This document shows, in pieces, positions 10,114 to 21,966 of a DNA stretch of 64,000 nucleotides. Positions within the stretch are counted from its first letter, which is position 1, and each line of letters begins with the position of its first letter. The notes below the pieces were generated by a model. The model was not told the DNA's origin, made no database searches, and saw nothing but the letters and a program-made list of their open reading frames with translations. The translations under genes and the position numbers were made by a program. The DNA comes from Prunus persica (lineage: Eukaryota > Streptophyta > Magnoliopsida > Rosales > Rosaceae), in assembly GCF_000346465.2 (NCBI RefSeq), contig NC_034016.1, positions 7,117,377 through 7,181,376 of the forward strand. Direction: 5' to 3'.

Positions 10114-12245
10114 ATGGATAAGTCATGGACGCACGCGGATAGAAGATCAAAGGCATATGAGTTAGGGGTGGAAGCATTTTTGAATTTTTCTGTAGAAAAT
10201 CTTCTAACTACAATACGTATTCATTGTCCATGTGTTAAATGTGGGAATCTTCAATTTGTTTGGGGTTGGAATTATAAGGGACCACTTATACTTTAATGGC
10301 ATTGCCCAAAGCTATAAGAATTGGACATTTCACGGCGAACCTTGGCAAGCAACTACTAATGCTAGTAGAAATGTGGAAGAAGATGATGACCATAGTAGGT
10401 GCAATTTTGTTTATGAAGAAATAGAGATGGATGATAATGATTTAGGCGATTTTGGAATCGATCCTTATGAGTTTGCCAATGTGATTAGGGATAGAGATCA
10501 ATCCTTGTACCCTGGTTGTAGTAAGTACACCAATGATTGCATCTTATATAGGAAGGATTATGAACATATTCAACTCATTGTCCTACTTGTGGAATCTCAA
10601 GGTGGAAGGAAGTCAAAGATTCAATCTTGAAAGAGGGTGTCCCAGCGAACATGGTGTGGTATTTTCCACCAATTCCAAGGTTTAAAAGGATGTTTCAGTC
10701 AAGTAAGACAGCTAAGAGTTTGACTTGGCATGCTGATAGAAAATCAATTGACGGTCAGATGTCTCATTCACCATATTCCCCGTCTTGGAAACTCGTTGAT
10801 GATAAATGGCCCGAGTTTGATAATAAGTTGAGAAACTTGAGACTGGCTCTCTCATCTGATGGATTCAATCCGCACAGTTCTCTAAGTACCAGATATAGTT
10901 GTTGGCCAGTTATCTTAGTTACATATAATCTCCCATCATGGCTATGCATGAAACGAAAGTTTATGATGTTGACCTTATTGATTTTCGCTCCTAAACAACC
11001 CAGAAATGATATAGACATCTACTTAGAGCCTTTGATTGATGATTTAAAATCTTTGTGGGATGGGATTAGAGGAGTGTATGATGCACACATTGGACAATAC
11101 TTTACACTCAGAGCAGCATTACTGTGGACAATTAATGATTTTTCTGCCTATGAAAACTTATCTGATTGTGTTGTTAAAGGATATGAATTGTCCAATATGC
11201 GGTGACGATACACCTAGTCACAGGTTGAAAAATGGCCACAAAATCTGTTACATCGAGCATAGAAATGGTTACCAACATATCATTCATATTGGAGGCCTAT
11301 GCAGCTTTTAATGGGAAACCTGAATATGACACGCCTCCAAAGCCATTAACCAGAGAAGAAGTGCTACAAATGGTTGAAGGCATTAATTATAAATGGGGCT
11401 CGAAAAAAGGGGGAGGCGGAGGTGAAAATGATGGTAACAGAGTTTGTTGGAAGAAGAAGTCAAAATTCTTCGATCTCAAGTATTGGAAATACCTTCCTGT
11501 AAGGCATGCCCTCGATGTTATGCACATTGAGAAGAATGTTTGCAATAGTATTATTGGTGCGTTGTTGGAGATCCCTAGAAAAAATAAAGATGGGATTGCT
11601 GCTCGTTTAGATTTATTAAACATGGGGGTCAAGACTAATTTGCAGCCCGAGTATGGAGAAAGACATACTCGCTTGCCTCCAAGGCCTTGGAATTTGCCAA
11701 GAGTATAGAAGAGAGCAGTTTGCAATTCTTTGTACGGTATGAAGGTCCCTGAAGGTTATTCTTCAAATATAAAAAAATCTTGTATCTTTACAAGATTCAA
11801 GACTTCTTGGCCTGAAATCACAGGATTGTCATACCCTGATGCAACATTGCTCCCTGTGGCAACTCGTTCTGTTTTGGAGAAGCCTACAAGGTATGCAATA
11901 ACTCGATTATGCTTCTTCTTCAATGCTATATGTACAAAGACGGTAGATGTTTCCAAGCTAGATAAGTTGGAAGAAGATGTAGTAGTTACTTTGTGTTTGC
12001 TTGAGAAATACTTTCCCCTTTCATTCTTCGATGTCATGCTTCATCTGGTAGTACATCTTGTCAGAGAAGTTCGTCTATGTGGGCCATTTTATTTTAGATT
12101 GATGTATCCATTCGAAAGATATATGAAAGTGCTAAAGGGGTATGTTCAGAACCGTACTCATCCCGAAGGTTGCATTATTGAGCGGTATGTAGCTGAAGAA
12201 GCGTAGAGTTTTGCACCAAGCATTTATCTGATGTTAGTACAGTTG
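10114..12245 (+). pseudogene. TNP2-like CACTA transposase, broken
   Basis: TNP2-type transposases cut and rejoin CACTA ends in the nucleus. The start at 10114 (MDKSWTHADRRSKAYELGVE) begins the transposase-associated zinc-finger domain with CPCVKC. Then come the DDE-type Transposase_21 core (WYFPPIPRFKRMF, LKSLWDGIRGVYDAH, LLWTINDFSAYENLS, CPICGDDTPSH) and a DUF4218-like C-terminus (LLEKYFPLSFFDVMLHLVVH, VLKGYVQNRTHPEG). The product is spread over several frames: breaks fall near 10290, 10600, 11200, 11300 and 11705, and a stop near 12205 cuts the end. A segment of about 165 nt present in the right-hand copy is missing near 10530. Compared with the intact frame at 19546-21966, this copy is clearly dead. 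Confidence 0.88.
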
Positions 12246-12453
12246 GAGTGCCATCAAGCTAGAAGATTGGACTTTTAAAGTCATTATCAAGTTGCACAGT
12301 GAGCCTATTAATCGGGACCAATTGAACCAGGCACATCTATATGTCTTCGAGAATACGGAGGAACAGTAATGCTTTAAGTAGCCATTTTAAATTATTCCAT
12401 ATGTTTATCTTATATACAAGGGACAATAATGCTTGAATTTTTCGTGTCATGTA

Positions 12454-12560
12454 GGAAACATATGATCCAAACCAAGACCACTTATCTAAAATTTAGAAAG
12501 AGAACAAAGTGGCTGCAAGATAAGCACAATTAGCACTTTCATTCAATGGCTACGCTTTAA
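12454..12560 (+). pseudogene. Small CACTA transposase exon remnant
   Basis: This stretch (GGAAACATATGATCC to the ACGCTTTAAGATATATG end) is the plus-strand counterpart of the probable exon at 19345-19452 in the other CACTA copy. A GTAG-type acceptor precedes it. Several substitutions spoil the frame. Confidence 0.55.
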
Positions 12561-12649
12561 GATATATGTCATTGAATCATTCAATAACATATTGGACTTT
12601 TAATTTTTTGCTTTTTATGTTAGATTGAATTAGGATATGATTAATTTGC

Positions 12650-13313
12650 AGGTTCAAAGTGAACTTAATGGGGAAGAAAATAATGGCATATCAGAAAATT
12701 TGAGCTGTCTAGCAGCTGGTCCAAGCATGGCAGTGCCATCATATAGAAGCTATCTTATTAAAGGTGTTAAATTTAACACCAAGGCACAAGATGATGTGTA
12801 GACAGTTCAAAATAGTGGAGTTTATTTACTTGCAAATACTATGTAAGTTGCTAGTGCCAACGATAAAAACCCGATTGTCTCAAATATGGGTTTTTATGGT
12901 GTCATTCAAGATATTTGTGACCTTGACTACCAAAAATTTACAATCCCAGTATTTAGGTGTGATTGGATAGATAGCACTTCTGGCCTTGTAGTCGATGAAC
13001 TTGGATTTACCCTTGTAGATCTGAGTAAAATTGGACAAACGAATGACCAATTTGTTATGGCTTCTTAAGTCAAACAAGTATTTTTTGTTGATGACCCAAT
13101 GCATCATAGTTGGTCGGTCGTGTTATCAATGCCTAATACAGAATATAATGACGTTGTTGGTGATGATGTCTTAGGTGATGTGAGAATTGAGTGTGAGTCA
13201 TTTACTAGAGGGATGCCAAATGTTGACATATTTGATGCACCGGTAAGTTTGGGAGTCAAAATATTTGAGATGGGTGTGAAGATATATGGATTAAATGATG
13301 CTTGTAATTTATG
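12650..13313 (+). pseudogene. DUF4216 region of CACTA element, broken
   Basis: DUF4216 is a domain of unknown function that follows TNP2 in plant CACTA elements. Recognisable pieces are MGFYGVIQDICDLDYQKFTI, VFRCDWID, VVDELGFTLVDLSKIG and WSVVLSMPN. The reading frame is interrupted by stops (TAG at about 12799, TAA at about 12844 and 13066) and small indels. The intact counterpart is at 18613-19263. Confidence 0.82.
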
Positions 13314-13439
13314 ACATTAATTTTGTAATAATTTGTAAGGTACTTTTTTCACTTTCATAATGCAAGTTTTGGGCACAAAACTTCAGTACTAAAAAAACTG
13401 GGTTCGAGATGCAAAATACAACGGTCCTGTTAAAAAATT

Positions 13440-14765
13440 TGCAAAAACTGACGTCTAATTGTTTTTTAACATACGTCGTGCAATGGACGAAGCTAAATCC
13501 TAAATAAAAACCGAAAATTTGAAATACAAAACACGTCGGTTTAAATAAAATTGACATTAAAAATAACGACGTTTTCAATACCATGCGACAACCTCAATGT
13601 ACATACCGACGTCTAAAGCTTAACTCACATGACTGCTCATTTAATTCAAATCATCGTACATAATATCCAAACAACGACAGTAATGTGTAGCTGTTACTAC
13701 TGTATATTCACGACCGAGATGCTCAAAGAGCCAACATTTAAAGTAATATAATACGACGTTAATCGCAACATACCGACGTATTTAATTACTTAACTACGAC
13801 CTGCAACATATATTTTCCGTCGTCTTTTAGAGCCACAAAAGGCTTTTGCGTTTCAATATCTAATGTGAAAGTTCTTGTGACTGTCCGTAAGATGACAAAA
13901 AATGACGCCTTAGAGACACAAAAACGACGAAATTAATTCTATAAGCACTGTGTAAATTTTTCACCACGTCTATATTTATATCATAAATGTCGTGGAAAGT
14001 TTGTTAACAACGGCAGCTGTGGAAATAATTGGGTCGTAGTAGAGCATAATAACTTCGTTCTTCATACACTTTCCGACTTTAAAATGGATTTGCACTTAGT
14101 TCAATTCCAGGGACGACGTTATATTAGAAAGAACCACGGCGGTTTCTTTTAAACCAATGTTGTTACAGTGTTTCTAAATGGCGATTGACTGATAAACTAA
14201 GCCATCTATGGGAATCACGGTGTTATCAGAGACATGTAGATTTTAAACCACGTCTCTATTTATATTGTTACCGACGTGGTAATTTTTGAACGACATCAGG
14301 TTTGAAAATAAAAAGGCCGTAAAAGTTTATAATAACCTCTTTCTTCCCATATTTACTGCCATTATTATTCTATTTTCATATCTGTAAGGTGCTTATTGTT
14401 AGTAATCACGGCAATTTATTTTAAAGTGCTGTCTAAAAGTTATTGGGCATGGTGGTAAGTTAATAGTGTATGTCATGGTTACTCATTTTTACGGCAGTAT
14501 TTTATTAAACGGCGTCATGTTTTCGTCTCTAAACGAGGAGATTTCCAGAAAGGTCGTCTACGCTCATCCAAGTTTTTTTTTTTGGCCCATTTTTCATAAA
14601 TAGACGTCGGGTTTTAGTTTGAAATGACGTTGTATGTGTTAACAACGTCGGGGATTTACCGTCATGGCTTAATGCATCAAAAGATGTCGGTCAATTTCAC
14701 GACAGTTGAAAAACCAACTACACGACCGTGGATTCCCGTCGTCTATTGCGATTTTTATAGTAGTG
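13440..14765 (+). repeat. Subterminal repeat region of the plus-strand CACTA element
   Basis: Short motifs built on ACGTCG, GACGACGG, CCGTCGT and AACGACGT recur many times in both orientations up to the 3' tip. Such subterminal arrays bind the TNPA-type protein in studied CACTA elements; that role here is inference. Confidence 0.8.
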
Positions 14766-15809
14766 ACTTCAGCATAAACTAATAGCTGCTGCTAACTACG
14801 ACTCTGGTTGCACACACTCCAAGACCTTATTATAGATATACTATGCGACGAACACACATACAAACCGCCAAAGAAGAATAAAAAGATACACACCAAAACA
14901 ATCACGTAAACAACAAGGAACACAAAAATTTACAGAGGTTCGGCATTGTGCCTACGAGCTCTTTGGTGATCGCTCTGAGAAATTTCACTAGTAATAAGGA
15001 CACCTTTGGTTTACAAGAAAAATTCATTCGATCTTAAAAACCCCATTCGATCTTAAAAACCCTAGGTCTCAATTTCTCTCACATCCTAATCAAACCCAAT
15101 TTGTGATCTCTCTTACATCAACTCTAGCTTCTAAAAGGCCTATTTATACTTATAGGTCTTTAATTACAAGCATACTAGAATGGTGGTGGAGCGATTGTTA
15201 GGCGTGGTGGGATATTTTGGTTTTGTTTCAAACTTTGGTTAAATCAATATTAATTAATGTTTTATTTTTTATTTTTATATTTGAATTACTTTTAAATACA
15301 TGTTGAAAATTTGAGTGTTGTTAGGGACACCACCATTCTATAACCCAAATAGATCATATCAGTAATTTTTTTTTTATTGCCATATTTCCTTCAATTTCCT
15401 TCTTTCTATATCTTATGTTTTTGAAATAGATGAGTTGTCTTAAACGCATTTAAATTCCTTCAATTACAATGATGAAGCCAACCCCTTTCCAGATCTTCAT
15501 CTCCACCTCATTTATATTAGCGCATGAAAGGATATGAGGCCTAAAGACTTGTGGTGGGTTTGGGTAAAATATAGGGAAGCTAATCTGTAGGGGATGCTGC
15601 AAAAATATATCAAAATATGACTTATGATTGTGTCGAAGTTGGAGTGGGAGCTCTATGGTGGTGCCGCGTGGCAGAGCAAGGGAAGTTAGGTGGTGGTGAG
15701 AAACAAGAGCATCAACAAACCATATTGATTGTTTGGGACCTTTGATAAATTAAAATAATCATAATTTCTTTCCTTTTCTAAAATAAAGCCATATCTGCAA
15801 ATGAGACAT
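14766..15809. other. Spacer with possible LTR remnant
   Basis: Around 14910-14960, an ACAAAAATTTACAGAGGTTC stretch followed by GGCATTGTGCCTACG resembles the interior of some plant LTRs. No paired LTR, coding frame or structured RNA is visible. The stretch lies between the CACTA 3' end and the gypsy pol fragment. Confidence 0.35.
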
Positions 15810-16919
15810 ATCATTTTCCTTCCACTCTGATGTGCTCTGTAAAGACCTTCCTGAGTTTATCCCAACACCTTCATGGCCTCCGGCATGCCTAAGCATCATA
15901 GCAGGAGATCATCCTTGCTAAGCCAGACCAATTCTCCATTCCTTATAAGATAATTGAGTGCTAAAGTCCGTGTTTTGTGTTCAACATGCAATTCTGGATA
16001 TTGAAGGTAGCGAATGATAGGACTTCTCCAATATGGTTTTGATAAGTCAACAGGGTGTATGTCAACATCCATTCCTCTTGTTATTATAAAAGGCAAGCTG
16101 CGCTTTTTGACTTGAAATAGACGTTCAGAACAACTATTTTGGAATTGAATACAAGAAGCAAGATGTGCCATTTCATTAGCAGCCAAGTTCTCGTCCCTAG
16201 GGATGTATTCCCAAGTAGCATCAGTGAATTCCTGTAACAAATTGTGAGCTACCACTAGATAAGAGGCCAATTGAGGGTTGATGCATTTGTACTCTCCTGC
16301 AATTTGCTTCAAGACTAACTGGGAATCACCCAAAATATCGACTGTCTTGACATTCAATTCCAGTAGAATCTCCAGACCAATGATTAAGGTTAAACGTTTC
16401 ATATTTAGCTCGATTGTTGGTGCAGTCGAAATCTAATTGAAAAGAGAAGGAGTGAATATGGCCTTGTGGGTCTTCTAACACTATCCTAGCACCAGCAGAA
16501 TGGTCCACTTTAGAACCATCAAAGTATAATTTCCATGGACTGAGGGAAATATGTGCAATCTCAATATGATCAAGATTCTCAATCTCCATACTCGAGTGTA
16601 TAGCGAGAAAATCAGCCATTGCTTGGCCTTTCACAACCTTTTGAGAGATATATATAAGGTTGAATTTTAACAAAGCAAGAGCCCATTTACCCAAGTGGCC
16701 ATTCAAAATTGGCCGTGTGAGCATGTGTTTAATCAAATATGTCTGAGCTACGATGTAGATTCTAAATGGAAGCACATAATGCCTGAGTTTGATAGCTGTG
16801 AAATATAAGGCTAGACATAGCTTCTCCATTGGTGTATATTCGAATTCCACTGAGGTGAGAGAACAGCTCTGATAGTAGAAGGCTTGTTCCTTGTTCTCCA
16901 AGTTATCTTGTGCTAGCAA
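15810..16919 (-). pseudogene. Ty3/gypsy (Tat-like) double RNase H and integrase-start fragment
   Basis: Reading leftward from 16919: the reverse-transcriptase-linked RNase H end (EFEYTPMEKLCLALYFTAIK, VVKGQAMADFLA), then a second RNase H (WKLYFDGSKVDHSAGA, CTNNRAKYE, a frameshift near 16395, LIIGLEILLELNVKTVDILG, DSQLVLKQIAGEY, ENLAANEMAHLA), then an integrase N-terminal remnant (MPEAMKVLG, AHQSG) with stops near 15896 and 15845. Two RNase H domains in series are characteristic of the Tat lineage. Reverse transcriptase, protease and gag are missing. It may come from the same family as the fragment at 6330-7628, though the orientation is opposite. Confidence 0.82.
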
Positions 16920-17021
16920 CCTACCAATTGAATTTTAGAGGCGAAGATATATAGCTTCAAAGTTGTACTTTTTTTGGGAGGAGTCAAAACAGGTAGGTTA
17001 CTCACACAACTACAAAAAAGC

Positions 17022-18545
17022 AAAAAGACGACGGTAAATCACCGTCGTGTATTCGGTTTTTCAATGGTCGTGGAATCCACCGTCATCTTTTCCCTCATAA
17101 ACCACGACGCTAAATCACCGTCGTTGTTAAAATATACAACGTCATCAACAAATACAAAACGATGTCTTTGTACTGCAAAAAGATCTAAAAAAGCAGTCGA
17201 GGATGAGAATAGACGACCAACTCTCTAAAACAACCGTCGTTAAAAAGGAAAAATATGACACATATTAACCGAACAAGGCCGCAAGATAGACATACAACGA
17301 CGAAAACTAAAATAAGACGCCGTTAAATATCATTTTCACGACAATAAAAAATATGACGTCTTTAAATACATTAGAAGACGACGTTATTGACACCTACTAC
17401 GTCGCCTATATAAAAACAGCCGTCGTAAAATAAATTTTCCACTTCGATTTTTCTATAAAAGATGACATGGAAATAGTTGTCAGTGTCAATATTTACGACG
17501 TATGTATTTATAGAGTAGACGTTGAACAACGAAGCCACGTCGGTTACAAATATATGAGAGTCGTATTACAAAATTTATACGTCCTATTTTCAGAAACAAA
17601 CAACGACGATAAATATTAGACGTTGTTAAATCAAACAACGTCGAAAACAAATAAAAACAGACGTGTTTAGTCTGCTAAAGTTCTAAAAAATAGTCGAGGA
17701 TGAGAATAGACGACCAACTCAAACAAATCACCGTCGTTAAAAAGGAAAAATATGACACATATTAAAAGAACAAGGCCGCAAGATAGACATACAACGACGA
17801 CAACTAAAACACTACGCCGTTAAATATAATTTTCACGACAAGAAAAAATATGACGTCTTTAAATACATGAGAAGACGACGTTATTGAAATCTACTACGTC
17901 TCTTATTTACAAACAACCGTCGTGAAATAAATTTTTCACTTCCATTTTTCTAAAAAAGATGACGTGGAAATAGTTGTCAGTGTCATTATTTACGACGTAT
18001 GTATTTATATAGTTGACGTTGAATGCGAAACAACGTCGGTGGCATTTATATAGTCGACGTTGTATTTATATGTATTCATTACTCACGACGCACTTATTAA
18101 TATAGACGACGTTGAACTTCTAAACAACGTCGGTTCCAAATAAATGAGAGCCGTATTACAGAACATATAGACGGCGTTGATTATGATGAGAGCCGTATTA
18201 CAAATAACGTCGTTTAATTGATATTAGACGGCGGTTATAATGAATTACCGTCGGAATTCATTTCGTTCCTCTTCGTTTATAAAAGAACTTGCGACGTGGA
18301 AAATGTATGATGACGTCGTATTTTTTAACGTTTAGATTATATATCTCGTTTTTTAGACGTCGGTATTATGGGATTGGAGTCGTGTTATTTTGAATTACAT
18401 GGCGGTTCTTAATCCTTCCCCGACGTGATATCCTGAATAATTGCTTCACAATAGCGTCGTGGTTCTTCATTGTTACGTTGCTTTAAGACGTCGGTAAATA
18501 TGCTGAATAACTGTTCACAATAACGTCGTATTTTATTTGAACGTA
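17022..18545 (-). repeat. CACTA subterminal repeat array with internal 0.5-kb duplication
   Basis: Dense GACGACG/CGTCGTT/ACGTCG motifs occur in both orientations. A larger direct repeat is superimposed: AGTCGAGGATGAGAATAGAC occurs at about 17193 and again at about 17692, with the following ~330 nt in register (about 17193-17530 and 17692-18030), differing by scattered substitutions and small indels. Confidence 0.85.
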
Positions 18546-18612
18546 GAAAGTGAAGAAATCACATTACAATATATTACAAAATTAATGTCATACACTGCCA
18601 ATTACATAAGCA

Positions 18613-19263
18613 TCATTCAATCCATATATCTTCACACCCATCTCGAATATTTTGACCGCCTAACTCACCTACCAGTTCATCAAATGTGTCAACATTTGGC
18701 ATCCCTCTAGTAAATGGCTCACACTCAATTATCACATCACCTAAGACTTCATCACCAATAACATCATTATATTCTCTATTAGGCATTGATAACACTACCG
18801 ACCAACCACGATGCATCGGGTCGTCAACAAAAAATATTTGTTTGACTTGAGAAGCCAAAACAAATTGGTCATTCCTATGTCCAATTTTACTCAAATCTAC
18901 AAGGGTAAATCCAAGTTCGTCGACTACAAGACCAGAACTATCTATCCAATCACACCTAAAGACGGGGATTGTAAACTTTTGGTAGTCAAGGTCCCAAATT
19001 TCTTGAATGACACCATAGAAACCCATATTTGAGAGAATTGGGTTTTTATCCTTGGCACTAGCAACTTGCATGGTATGTGCAAGTAAATAAACTCCACTAT
19101 TTTGAGTTGTCCGCACATCATCTTGTGCCTTGATATTGAATTTAATACCTTTAATAAGATAGCTCCTATATAATGGCACTGCCATGTTTGGACCAGCTGC
19201 TAGCCACCTTAAATTTTCTGATACGCCATGATTGTCTTCCTCAAGTTCACTTTGAACCTGCAA
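18613..19263 (-). CDS. DUF4216 region of CACTA transposase gene (probable 3' exon)
   Basis: The frame encodes the DUF4216 signature: MGFYGVIQEIWDLDYQKFTI, VFRCDWIDSSGLVVDELGFT, LVDLSKIG, VKQIFFVDDP and WSVVLSMPN. The function of DUF4216 is not known; it accompanies TNP2 in plant CACTA elements. The frame is open for 216 codons with no break. Its first codons (MQVQSELEE) sit directly after a TTTGCAG acceptor at about 19259, so this is more likely the last exon of the transposase transcript than a separate gene with its own start. The sequence ends DIWIE before a TGA. The plus-strand copy at 12650-13313 is the decayed equivalent. Confidence 0.8.
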   Translation of the reverse strand: MQVQSELEEDNHGVSENLRWLAAGPNMAVPLYRSYLIKGIKFNIKAQDDVRTTQNSGVYLLAHTMQVASAKDKNPILSNMGFYGVIQEIWDLDYQKFTIPVFRCDWIDSSGLVVDELGFTLVDLSKIGHRNDQFVLASQVKQIFFVDDPMHRGWSVVLSMPNREYNDVIGDEVLGDVIIECEPFTRGMPNVDTFDELVGELGGQNIRDGCEDIWIE

Positions 19264-19344
19264 ATTAATTATATATCTTAATTCAATCTAACATAGAAAT
19301 AAGAAGAAAATTAAAAGCGAAATATGTTATTCAACAACATATAC

Positions 19345-19452
19345 CTTGAAGCGTAGCCACTGAATGAAAGTGCTATTGTGCTTATCCTGCAGCCACTTTG
19401 TTCTCTTTCTAAATTTTGGATAAGCAGTCTTGATGTGGATCATATGTTGCCT
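19345..19452 (-). CDS. Probable small exon of the CACTA transposase gene
   Basis: On the minus strand a CATGTAG acceptor is followed by codons for QHMIHIKTAYPKFRKRTKWL, then LQDKHNSTFIQWLRFK, ending at a GTATATG donor. This is the type of segment (basic, with a conserved F-x-x-W-L/F) that follows the DUF4218 region in TNP2 proteins. Joining to the 3' exon keeps the frame (FK then VQSELEE). Joining to the upstream exon through the visible TAC/GTATGAG donor is off by one base, so the upstream splice site is unresolved. Confidence 0.55.
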
Positions 19453-19545
19453 ACATGACACGAAAAATTCAAGCATTACGGTCCCAAATATAGAAGATAA
19501 ACATAAGAAATACTTTAAAATGGAAACTTAATTAAAGAATAAAAC

Positions 19546-21966
19546 TCATACGTACTCGATATAAGGTAGGACTTCCTCCGTATTCTCCAAGACATATAGA
19601 TGTGCTTGATTCAACAGGTCCTGATCAACTACGCTCACTGTGCAACCTGATAATGGCTTTGAAAGTCCCATCTTTTGGCTTGAAGGCACTCCAACTGTAC
19701 TAACATCAGATAAATGCTGAGTACAAAACTCTACCGCTTCTTCAGCTATATACCGCTCAGCAATGCAACCTTCGGGACGAGTACGATTCTGAACATACCC
19801 CTTCAACACTTTCATATATCTTTCAAACGTATACATCCACCTAAAATATACTGGCCCACATAGACGAACTTCTCTGACAAGATGTACTACTAGATGAACC
19901 ATGATATCAAAGAATGAAGGGGGAAAGTACTTCTCAAGCAAACACAGAGTAACTACTACATCTTCTTCCAACTTATCTAGCTTGGAAACATCAACAGTCT
20001 TTGCACATATAGCATTGAAGAAGAAGCACAAACGAGTTATTGCATACCTTGCAGGCTTCTCCAAAATAGAACGAATTGCCACAGGGAGCAATTGTTGCAT
20101 TAAGGTATGACAATCATGTGATTTAAGGCCAAAAAGTCTTGAATCTTGTAAAGATACAAGATTTTTAATATTTGAAGAATAACCTTCAGGGACCTTCATA
20201 CCATAGAAAGAATTGCAAACCTCTCTCTTCTCCGCTCTTGACAAATTCCAAGGCCCAGGAAGCAAACGAGTACGTCTTTCTCCATACTCGGGTTGCAAAT
20301 CAGTTTTGATCCCCATGTTCAATAAATCTAATCGAGCAGCAATCCCATCTTTATTTTTTCCAGGGATCTCCAGCAATGTACCAATAATACTATCGAAAAC
20401 ATTCTTCTCAATGTGTATAACATCTAGGGCATGCCTCACAGGAAGGTATTTCCAATACTCGAGATCAAAGAATATTGATTTCTTCTTCCAACAAACTCTG
20501 TCACCATTTTCAACCATATGCAGCACTTCTTCTCCGGTTAATGGCTCGGGAGGTATGCCATATTCAGGTTTCCCATTAAAAGCTGCCCGTTGCCTCCTAT
20601 ATGGATGATTGATTGGTAACCATTTTCTATGCCCAATGTAACAAATTTTGTGGCCATTTTTCAACTTGTGACTAGGTGTATCATCGCCGCATATTGGACA
20701 AGCTTTATATCCTTTAACAACACAACCAGATAAGTTTTCATAGGCGGGGAAATCATTAATTGTCCACATTAATGCAGCTCTGAGTGTAAAGTATTCTCCA
20801 TTATGTGCATCATACACTCCTCTAATCCCATCCCACAAAGATTTTAAATCATCAATCAAAGGCTCCAAGTAGACGTCTATATCATTTCCGGGTTGTTTAG
20901 GACCGGAAATCAATAAGGTTAACATCATGAACTTTCGTTTCATGCACAGCCATGGAGGGAGATTATATGTAACTAAGATAACCGGCCGACAACTATATCT
21001 GCTACTTAGAGAACTGTGGGGATTGAATCCATTAGATGAAAGAGCCAATCTCAAGTTTCTCGGCTCATTACCAAACTCAGGCCATTTATCATCAAGAAGT
21101 TTCCAAGACGAGGAATCCGCCGGATGAGACATCTGACCGTCAATTGATTTTCTAGCAGCATGCCAAGTCAAACTCTTAGCTGTCTCATGTGATTGAAACA
21201 TTCTTTTAAACCTTGGAATTGGAGGAAAATACCACACCACCTTCGCTGGCACACCCTCTTTCAAGATTGAATTTTTGCCTTCCTTCCACCTTGAGATACC
21301 ACAAGTAGGACAATTAGTTGAATCCTCATACTCCTTCCTATACAAGATGCAATCATTGGGGCATGCGTGCATTTTCTCATAACTCAGCCCCAATGCACAC
21401 AAAGTCTTTTTAGCCTCATACATAGAGGTTGGTATTGTATTTCCTTCTTGAAGCAAATCGCCTTGAAGTATCAATAATTCTGTAAAACAGACATCACTCA
21501 TCCCATGTTTTACCTTCAAATTATACAACTTCACTAATGCCGATAACTTCGTGTACTTTCTACAACCAGGGTACACTGGTTGATCTCCATCCCCAATCAC
21601 ATTGGCAAACTCATACGGATCGGAACCAAAATCACCAAAATCATTATCATCCATATCAATTTCTTCAGACACAAAACTGTACCTACTATGGCCATCATCT
21701 TCTTCAACATTTCTACTAGCATTAGTAGTTGCTTCCCAAGGTTCTCCGTGAAATGTCCAATTCTTATAGCTTTGGTCAATTCCATTAAAGTATAAGTGAT
21801 CCCTTATAATTCCAACCCCAAACAACTTCAAATTAACACATTTAACACATGGACAACGGATATGTGTTGTAGTTAGAAGATTTTCTACAGCAAAGTTCAA
21901 AAATGCTTCCACCCCAAAATCATATGCCTTCGATCTTCTATCCGAGTGCATCCATGACTTATCCAT
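19546..21966 (-). CDS. TNP2-like CACTA transposase, open frame
   Basis: This is the catalytic transposase of a CACTA element, acting on element ends in the nucleus. I take the ATG at 21966 (MDKSWMHSDRRSKAYDFGVE); the frame runs about 806 codons without a stop. In order: transposase-associated domain (1-75) with CPCVKC; an acidic linker (about 100-135); a Cys-rich segment with CPNDCILYRK and CPTCG; the Transposase_21 DDE-type core (about 225-460) with WYFPPIPRFKRMF, DIDVYLEPLIDDLKSLWDG, WTINDFPAYENLSGC and CPICGDDTPSH; and a DUF4218 C-terminal region (about 640-760) with LLEKYFPPSFFDIMVHLVVH and RPEGCIAERYIAEEAVEF. It probably continues by splicing into the exons at 19345-19452 and 18613-19263. 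Activity cannot be judged from sequence, but no disabling break is visible in this exon. Confidence 0.88.
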   Translation of the reverse strand: MDKSWMHSDRRSKAYDFGVEAFLNFAVENLLTTTHIRCPCVKCVNLKLFGVGIIRDHLYFNGIDQSYKNWTFHGEPWEATTNASRNVEEDDGHSRYSFVSEEIDMDDNDFGDFGSDPYEFANVIGDGDQPVYPGCRKYTKLSALVKLYNLKVKHGMSDVCFTELLILQGDLLQEGNTIPTSMYEAKKTLCALGLSYEKMHACPNDCILYRKEYEDSTNCPTCGISRWKEGKNSILKEGVPAKVVWYFPPIPRFKRMFQSHETAKSLTWHAARKSIDGQMSHPADSSSWKLLDDKWPEFGNEPRNLRLALSSNGFNPHSSLSSRYSCRPVILVTYNLPPWLCMKRKFMMLTLLISGPKQPGNDIDVYLEPLIDDLKSLWDGIRGVYDAHNGEYFTLRAALMWTINDFPAYENLSGCVVKGYKACPICGDDTPSHKLKNGHKICYIGHRKWLPINHPYRRQRAAFNGKPEYGIPPEPLTGEEVLHMVENGDRVCWKKKSIFFDLEYWKYLPVRHALDVIHIEKNVFDSIIGTLLEIPGKNKDGIAARLDLLNMGIKTDLQPEYGERRTRLLPGPWNLSRAEKREVCNSFYGMKVPEGYSSNIKNLVSLQDSRLFGLKSHDCHTLMQQLLPVAIRSILEKPARYAITRLCFFFNAICAKTVDVSKLDKLEEDVVVTLCLLEKYFPPSFFDIMVHLVVHLVREVRLCGPVYFRWMYTFERYMKVLKGYVQNRTRPEGCIAERYIAEEAVEFCTQHLSDVSTVGVPSSQKMGLSKPLSGCTVSVVDQDLLNQAHLYVLENTEEVLPYIEYV

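Larger units (their letters stand above)
9640..14765 (+). mobile_element. CACTA (En/Spm) transposon, decayed copy
   Basis: The 3' end is seen at 14765, where the reverse complement starts CACTACTATAAAAATCGC and is followed by AGACGACGG subterminal motifs. The element carries a TNP2-type transposase and a DUF4216 region, both broken. The left end is approximate: TCTAGCGTCATGTGAAATTG at about 9651 and a near-identical TCTAGCATCGTGTGAAATTA at about 10036 look like subterminal repeats, but I did not find a clear CACTA tip. It is the same family as the minus-strand element at 17005-22170, and the two have their 3' ends facing each other. Confidence 0.8.

Noticed and set aside
13440..18545. CRISPR-like or centromeric satellite array
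   Set aside because: The motifs are short, in both orientations and unevenly spaced, without unique spacers, and lie next to CACTA tips. They are subterminal repeats.
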